This document shows positions 59,179-64,000 of a DNA stretch of 64,000 nt, one piece after another. Under the pieces are notes generated by a model that ran no database searches, was not told the DNA's origin, and worked only from the letters and a program-made list of their open reading frames with translations. The position numbers were made by a program, and so were the translations under genes. The stretch comes from Hallerella sp964587155 (GTDB lineage: Bacteria > Fibrobacterota > Fibrobacteria > Fibrobacterales > Fibrobacteraceae): NCBI GenBank assembly GCA_964587155.1, contig CAZPKF010000016.1, positions 1 to 64,000 of the forward strand, written 5' to 3'. Positions within the stretch are counted from its first letter, which is position 1, and each line of letters begins with the position of its first letter.

Positions 59179-62022
59179 TCAAAATTTAACCGCCGAAGTT
59201 TTCGTCAAAAATTTCCCATTTTGCCGCACGGCAAGCGTATAACGCCCCGCCGGGAGAACGTCCCATTCTTGCGTAATAACGCCTTGTCCACTGACCACTT
59301 GCTTCAAAACGACGTTTCCGTTCAAATCAAAAACGAACAAGGTGGCAAAAGAAACCGGGACTCTGTAAGCGATTCCATTCCTTGACGCGCTGAGCGCTAC
59401 CAAAGAATGGGTTCGAATATCCGCAATGCCGCTTTCGGTTTCCGTTGTATCTTCAAAGACCAGGGCTGTATCGGCTAAATCCCAAAGGCGAACGCCTTCC
59501 ACGTCAAATTCAAATTCATCTAGGTTAGGGCCGCCATCCGCTGTCATCGACGACAAGGAAATTGTATTCAATCCTTTTTTCAAATGAACGGCAACCGTTA
59601 CAGAATCATAAACGTTCCACGTACCCGTCGATACAAACGGAACCACGCCGAGAATCGAATCGTTGAACACCAAATTCATCGAACGAGATGCGTTACCGCC
59701 GTTGGCAAATCGAAACGTCAAATTGGCTACGCCGGCAAATTTTTCAGAAACCAGTTTCCATTCTCCAAAGCTGGAAATATCGTTGATGAAATTGTAATAG
59801 CCACTGTCAATCCAACCGCTGTTTTTGTCTTCATAAGTCCCATAACCATCTTCGGGATAAGCTGCATTCACCAGCGAAAGAATTTCCCCTGTCGTCGAAG
59901 TCTCTGCAAGAGGAAGAACTTGAATCGTTCCCGTTTTCACGGCAGCATCTCCTTCGCCGCCAACCGTCGTCACCGTAAACGAATACGAACCCACCTGCGT
60001 CGGCGTTCCCGACAAATTCAATTTTCCGTTATCTACATTCATTTTGATTCCCTCTGGAAATCCTTCCGCCTTTACATTCGTACAGTATTGATACGCATAA
60101 GCGAACGGAACAATGGGATCTCCCAACAGAATCTTTTGATTCGAAGAACCCGCTCCATTTTTTGCAAGTGAAGGAGAGTGAACTTCTCCGACAAGCTCTA
60201 TTTTTGGGAATGAAACGGAGTCTTGATCATTTCCCAACCAAAATCCCAAATGCGGCGGCTGATTGTAAGCCGTATTTTGCCAAGAAATTCCCAGGCGATA
60301 AACCGGATCGTGCATCAGTGTAAACATGCGTTTATCCGTAGGAATCGTCGTTGTGTAAAGATAAAGCTTAGAAGCCCCATCATGCAAAACCACTTCTTCA
60401 CGCCAGTCGCCAATCAAATCCGCAGAAATATTCGGAGTCGCTTTCGTCGAATTGCAGGATTTGCCTTCAAACGAAATCAGCGTTTCACTTTTACCCTTTG
60501 CACTGTTCCATTTGGAAATGGTCGTATTGTCCAAAAGTTCATCCAGGCGATCTCCATCCCAATAAATGCGGAAGTTGTAAGATGGCCGAGAAGACGACAG
60601 GATTTTCCCTTGCGCAGAATAAGTATTCCAATTGGCTGCAGACCACATTTCATGCCCGCGGCTAGTGGAATCTACATCGGCGGAAACACCGCGCCCGTTA
60701 TCGCTTGAACTCGTTTCATACCAAAGCCGTTTTCCTGTTTTAGCATCGTGCAATTCATAACCATAAGGTTTGTCTTCGTGGACTTCCCAAACTTCCAAAC
60801 CGGGATTGTCCGGGTCTAAATCTCCCAAATGCATCGCATCGCCATGCCCAAGCCCCACCCGATACATGAACTTTCCATCGTGATCGATTGCGCAACCACC
60901 TTCGACAATTTCATCAAATCCATCGCCGTCAACATCCCCCGCAGATAAATTGTGGTTTCCCTGTCCATAACATTCTTTTCCAGATGTCGCCGCATTGTAA
61001 TACCATCGCTGCGTCAAATTCGTTCCGTCCCAATCATAGGCAGTAACAGCCATCCGGGTGTAATACCCCCGCTGAAAAACCATGCTGGGCTTTTTCCCAT
61101 CGAGATAAGCGTTTGTCGCCAAAAAACGGTCCACGCGGTTCCCATAGCTATCCCCCCAACTTTTAACGGTTCCGCGCCCAGGATTGTATGCGACTGTCGC
61201 CATTTCTTCGCCTGTTTGACCGTTAAAAATCGTCAAATATTCATTTCCGCTCAATACATAACCATTTGAATTGCGGTAATCAGACTGGTGACCCGTTTCC
61301 GCTGCCGCGGCACCTTTACTAATGTATTTTCCCTTGCCGTCTTTTGTTCCCGGGGCTGTTTTCATTGCGACTTCGGCAAAACCATCGGAATCATAGTCTC
61401 CAACAAGAATTTGTGTGTAATGCGCCCCGGCTCGAATATTGACTCCCAAATCAATTCTCCACAATTTTTTGCCGTTTAATTTGTACGCATCCACAAAGAC
61501 GTTCCCCGTGTAACCCTTTTGGGAATTGTCCTTGGAATTTGACGGATCCCATTTGACGACAAGTTCATATTCCCCATCGCCATCCAAGTCGCCAACAGCA
61601 ATATCATTCGGCGAATAAGAATAACTTCCGCTTTTATTGCTGCCGTCTGCCGGCCTGTCCAAGGAAATGACCATTTGCTGACTCTGCCACACATTGACAG
61701 TCTTATCCGCCGACTTTTCCTTGCCATTTACAACCGGACGCACTTCGTATTCCGAAGAAGCTTGTCCCAAAGCATCGATGTAATTGGTCGCACCCGTAAT
61801 CGGCGATGCGTTGACCAAATTTCCATCGCGGTACAAATTGAAAGCCGTCGTCGACTCGTCTGTTCCAAACAGTCGCCAACTTAAAAAGACTCCTCCGTCC
61901 ACTTTGACTGCCACAAGTCCCCGATCCAAACGCTCCATTTGCCGAACCACATTTGCGGCATTCGCCACAGATGCGATAGAAAGCGATGTTAAAATGGCAA
62001 AAGCAAGACCCAATCGTTTCAT
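59179..62022 (-). CDS. secreted rhamnogalacturonan lyase (PL11) with CBM-like module
   Basis: A 947-residue exported enzyme that cleaves the rhamnogalacturonan I backbone. The signal peptide (MKRLGLAFAILTSLSIASVANA) is followed by the PL11 region (about 25-610): a fibronectin-like start (RQMERLDRGLVAVKV, FLSWRLFGTDE) and an eight-bladed propeller rich in calcium-type motifs (GDLDGDGEYE, GDYDSDGFAE, GDVDGDGFDE). Next come a linker module (614-700, KNGAG.SNQ.ILLGD) shared with PL1, a CBM35-like sandwich (about 719-865, YEDKNSGWIDSGYY, LRKGLN-like LKKGLNTISL) and a T9SS-like tail (874-947, TLFVFDLNGNVV...LPAGRYTLAV). AAAGGAG precedes the ATG. The GH43 gene lies upstream on the same strand. Confidence 0.92.
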   Translation of the reverse strand: MKRLGLAFAILTSLSIASVANAANVVRQMERLDRGLVAVKVDGGVFLSWRLFGTDESTTAFNLYRDGNLVNASPITGATNYIDALGQASSEYEVRPVVNGKEKSADKTVNVWQSQQMVISLDRPADGSNKSGSYSYSPNDIAVGDLDGDGEYELVVKWDPSNSKDNSQKGYTGNVFVDAYKLNGKKLWRIDLGVNIRAGAHYTQILVGDYDSDGFAEVAMKTAPGTKDGKGKYISKGAAAAETGHQSDYRNSNGYVLSGNEYLTIFNGQTGEEMATVAYNPGRGTVKSWGDSYGNRVDRFLATNAYLDGKKPSMVFQRGYYTRMAVTAYDWDGTNLTQRWYYNAATSGKECYGQGNHNLSAGDVDGDGFDEIVEGGCAIDHDGKFMYRVGLGHGDAMHLGDLDPDNPGLEVWEVHEDKPYGYELHDAKTGKRLWYETSSSDNGRGVSADVDSTSRGHEMWSAANWNTYSAQGKILSSSRPSYNFRIYWDGDRLDELLDNTTISKWNSAKGKSETLISFEGKSCNSTKATPNISADLIGDWREEVVLHDGASKLYLYTTTIPTDKRMFTLMHDPVYRLGISWQNTAYNQPPHLGFWLGNDQDSVSFPKIELVGEVHSPSLAKNGAGSSNQKILLGDPIVPFAYAYQYCTNVKAEGFPEGIKMNVDNGKLNLSGTPTQVGSYSFTVTTVGGEGDAAVKTGTIQVLPLAETSTTGEILSLVNAAYPEDGYGTYEDKNSGWIDSGYYNFINDISSFGEWKLVSEKFAGVANLTFRFANGGNASRSMNLVFNDSILGVVPFVSTGTWNVYDSVTVAVHLKKGLNTISLSSMTADGGPNLDEFEFDVEGVRLWDLADTALVFEDTTETESGIADIRTHSLVALSASRNGIAYRVPVSFATLFVFDLNGNVVLKQVVSGQGVITQEWDVLPAGRYTLAVRQNGKFLTKTSAVKF

Positions 62023-62039
62023 GCCAAACTCCTTTTTCC

Positions 62040-62047
62040 CGAAGATA
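62040..62047 (-). promoter_or_regulatory. candidate -7 box TATCTTCG of the PL11 gene
   Basis: Seven of eight positions match TAnnTTTG. It lies 17 nt before the ATG, and its distance to the palindrome centre (52 nt) almost equals that in the PL1 promoter (53 nt). TATAAT occurs further upstream (62080-62085), next to the palindrome. Confidence 0.4.
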
Positions 62048-62085
62048 AAAAGCTTTTTGGCAATGGGCGTTTTTTTAAAATTATA

Positions 62086-62106
62086 CCATTGTCCTTGGAC
62101 AACGCC
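62086..62106 (-). promoter_or_regulatory. palindromic operator candidate upstream of the PL11 gene
   Basis: The core TTGTC-CTTG-GACAA (62089-62102) is a dyad with flank CGCC. It shares 17 of 22 positions with the site at 16126-16147 before PL1. It lies in the 90-nt gap between the GH43 stop and the PL11 start, so PL11 probably has its own promoter. Confidence 0.5.
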
Positions 62107-62112
62107 GAATTT

Positions 62113-64000
62113 TCAGCGGCGAATACGGCTTCCGTTCAAACGGTAAACGCGACCATCACCAGAACGAATTTGCAACTCTCCCCCACTCCGAACTTTTTGT
62201 AAAGAATTTTTCTTTTTCGCCATTTTTTTAGCCCGGAAAACAGCCGTTTCCCCCATTGAATCTTTTACCCCAAACGTTTCAACGCGTTCCACCCGGAATA
62301 AGTCTACAAAACTCCTTTCTACGGTAAATCCAAACGAAATTTCTCCCGTGGGCGCTTCGGTTTGTAAAGCTCCGTAATGATAAATGTCGCCGTTTTCCGC
62401 TTCAATGACTCCAGAAAAAGCGATGGTATCCTGTCGGCGGGAAATGGTCAAATCAACGTGGGCGTTCCGCATGATTTGAGAAAATTCCTCCCAGTCCCAA
62501 TCCGACGTAAATTCCGTCCGACCGATTCCGTCCAATGCGTAAACATCGGCCCGGAGAAGCATTTCCGTTGAACCGGAAATTTCACGGAGGATAAAGTTTT
62601 CCCAATTCAAAGAACCTGCGCCATTTGCGTAATTGGCAAACGAGAATCGCATGGTGAAATTCCCCGAAGGGGCTAAGTAAACCGGCGAACGCTCCGTATT
62701 GAACGCCGCCGTGTAAACGCCTCCGCCGTCTATCGTCCCTACCGGAAGCCGCGTTGCCGTTTCTCCAAAAACCACTTCAGAAACTTTCAAGTACGCCGCA
62801 TCCGCACCAAGATAAATCGTATAATCGCCCGGCGGCGTTTCTGTCGCCGAAACCCGATAGACCAAAGAATCCCCTATGAACGCCAGAACATCAATCGTTG
62901 TGCCGTTTCTTTTGGCTCGGAGCGTCACCTCCGCATTTTGAAGCATTTTCCGAAAAGAATCCCAATCGCCATTCCACGACACTTGATAAGAGACTGTCGA
63001 TCCAGAAAACGTTTCGACGGAATAAGCGTCCGCTCGCAGATACCAAATGTCGTCGCCATTTTTGAACGCCAAAATCCAATTATTGTAATTATTCTTCGCT
63101 TCGGTATGATTTGTGAATTTGTATTCAACGAGAAATGAATCAGGAACAGTGACTGGCAAAAATTCATCATACGCATTCCAGGCTGTTGAATAATCTTCCT
63201 TGCCAATCACAAACAGGCTGTCGCTTGCAAACTCTTTGACGGATAAGTTTTCCGTTTCAGGAATCCGGTAACCCCAAAGCGCCAACTCTCCAGAAGCGTT
63301 CATTGCGCTGAATGTCACAGTCTGCATTGAAACGTCATTTTCCAACTGGACGGCGAATACGCCGTCAAAGTTTTTTCCCGATGCCAAAAGGTTCAAATAA
63401 TGCCGCCCACCGGCAAATTCATAATTCCACGTTCCTGAATAAACGCCCGAAAGGCTTCCATCCGCATTCAAGTAAAGTTCCTGTTCTGTGTTTACCGGAA
63501 GCGAACCATCCGCCTGCGCTTGGGGTTCATGAAGAATAATCCGGTAACGGCCAACCAAACGTTCAAAAGGAATCGACTGATCCGGAAGACCATAGCCTAT
63601 CCGATGTTCAAACGGCAAGGCGAGAATCCAACCGTTTTTGTTGAAGACAAGTTCATGAACTTCCACATTATGCCACGCCGTTCCGTTTGTGTATTTGCGA
63701 TGATAAACGACATAATACTTTCCATCATCGTCTGTCAACAAGGAATTGTGCCCATTTGCAATTTCACCATTCCCTTCGTCCCAAAAACTCCATCGATATC
63801 CCTGCAAAATGGGAAATCCATACGTGACGTTTTTTCCATAATTGTAAATGTATTTTGAAAAAATGGCAGGATCGCCAGTTACATCCGCATAGGGACCCCG
63901 TACATCTTTAGAGCGGAAAACCCGCATTGAATAACCGCCATCTGGCGAATAAAATCCATAGCTGACAAACAGGTAATAATAACCGTTCCCATCCGCGTCT
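62113..64000 (-). CDS. secreted GH43 arabinanase-like protein, 5' part outside the window
   Basis: At least 628 residues; the frame is open to the window edge, so the N-terminus, signal peptide and first catalytic residue are missing. The visible beginning, NGYYYLFVSYGFYS...MRVFRSKDVRGPY, followed by GHNSLLTDDDGKYYVVYH (catalytic-region histidine blade), is typical of endo-1,5-alpha-L-arabinanases of GH43. A lipocalin-like GH43 C-terminal domain follows (ERLVGRYRIILHEPQ...GSLSGVYSGTWNYEF). Then come two related modules of about 145 residues each (DNA about 63185-62750 and 62725-62270, both with NWI/FIL..., LRADxY and D-W-x-F-x-x-x-L/M). A basic tail, GRVYRLNGSRIRR, ends the protein. It would remove arabinan side chains of pectin. 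Confidence 0.85.
   Translation of the reverse strand, partial: DADGNGYYYLFVSYGFYSPDGGYSMRVFRSKDVRGPYADVTGDPAIFSKYIYNYGKNVTYGFPILQGYRWSFWDEGNGEIANGHNSLLTDDDGKYYVVYHRKYTNGTAWHNVEVHELVFNKNGWILALPFEHRIGYGLPDQSIPFERLVGRYRIILHEPQAQADGSLPVNTEQELYLNADGSLSGVYSGTWNYEFAGGRHYLNLLASGKNFDGVFAVQLENDVSMQTVTFSAMNASGELALWGYRIPETENLSVKEFASDSLFVIGKEDYSTAWNAYDEFLPVTVPDSFLVEYKFTNHTEAKNNYNNWILAFKNGDDIWYLRADAYSVETFSGSTVSYQVSWNGDWDSFRKMLQNAEVTLRAKRNGTTIDVLAFIGDSLVYRVSATETPPGDYTIYLGADAAYLKVSEVVFGETATRLPVGTIDGGGVYTAAFNTERSPVYLAPSGNFTMRFSFANYANGAGSLNWENFILREISGSTEMLLRADVYALDGIGRTEFTSDWDWEEFSQIMRNAHVDLTISRRQDTIAFSGVIEAENGDIYHYGALQTEAPTGEISFGFTVERSFVDLFRVERVETFGVKDSMGETAVFRAKKMAKKKNSLQKVRSGGELQIRSGDGRVYRLNGSRIRR

Noticed and set aside
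1..64000. CRISPR array, insertion sequence or integron
   Set aside because: No regularly spaced repeats, terminal inverted repeats with a transposase frame, or integrase were seen anywhere in the window.

Overview
The window looks like chromosomal DNA from a fibre-degrading member of the Fibrobacterota (Fibrobacter or a close relative). The evidence is a relic of the Fibrobacter-specific FISUMP paralogous domain (54227-54513), large secreted pectinases with C-terminal type IX-like sorting tails, divergent LPS/Lol genes, and promoter-like boxes resembling the Bacteroidota TAnnTTTG element. The genus call is inference. Coding density is high. I see no insertion sequence, prophage, CRISPR array or rRNA operon.

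Layout. 83-6109 (minus): a secreted SUMF1-domain protein, a small membrane protein, the ABC-F translation factor EttA and a cytoplasmic GH13 glucosidase in one tight operon. 6172-11460: a double-length UvrA. 11608-13496: hisC-hisN. 13579-16059: secreted PL1 pectate lyase. 16202-18069: radA and folA, convergent and overlapping. 18220-26664 (plus): an outer-membrane protein with a lysine-rich tail, a DUF2156-GNAT fusion, a DnaG/DnaB-like protein whose catalytic motifs look destroyed, then a glycosyltransferase, Dabb protein, HAD hydrolase and cytoplasmic GH8. 26693-31521: trpS, an NfeD-type membrane protease, a thioesterase, an rRNA pseudouridine synthase and rsgA. 31621-34701: a GGQ release-factor-like rescue protein head-to-head with a lipoprotein, then overlapping Nudix, lpxC and fabZ. 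34791-37290: mdh and an outer-membrane barrel. 37745-45918 (plus): an RND exporter, an aminotransferase, a two-FHA ABC exporter, a Ser/Thr kinase, yraN and a Sua5/YciO protein. 45915-54154 (minus): bioB, clpC, lolD, lolC/E, lysS, ruvX and a LolA-like protein. 54227-57256: FISUMP pseudogene, tRNA-Glu(CUC) and a PpiD-like foldase. 57394-58983: nadB. 59179-64000 (minus): PL11 rhamnogalacturonan lyase and a GH43 arabinanase cut by the window edge.

How the parts fit. PL1, PL11 and GH43 together would attack homogalacturonan, rhamnogalacturonan I backbone and arabinan side chains. The first two lie 43 kb apart but share a palindromic site (core TTGTC-N4-GACAA) at almost the same distance upstream, so they may form a regulon. 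The lpxC/fabZ, lolA/C/D, ppiD and outer-membrane genes serve the cell envelope. The FHA-ABC/kinase pair resembles the PknF/Rv1747 phospho-controlled exporter of mycobacteria.

Four genes (uvrA, ruvX, trpS, folA) carry a TAnnTTTG-like box exactly 4 nt before the start codon, and three more carry one 5 nt before it. That predicts leaderless transcripts. All functional assignments come from reading motifs; no database search was run.
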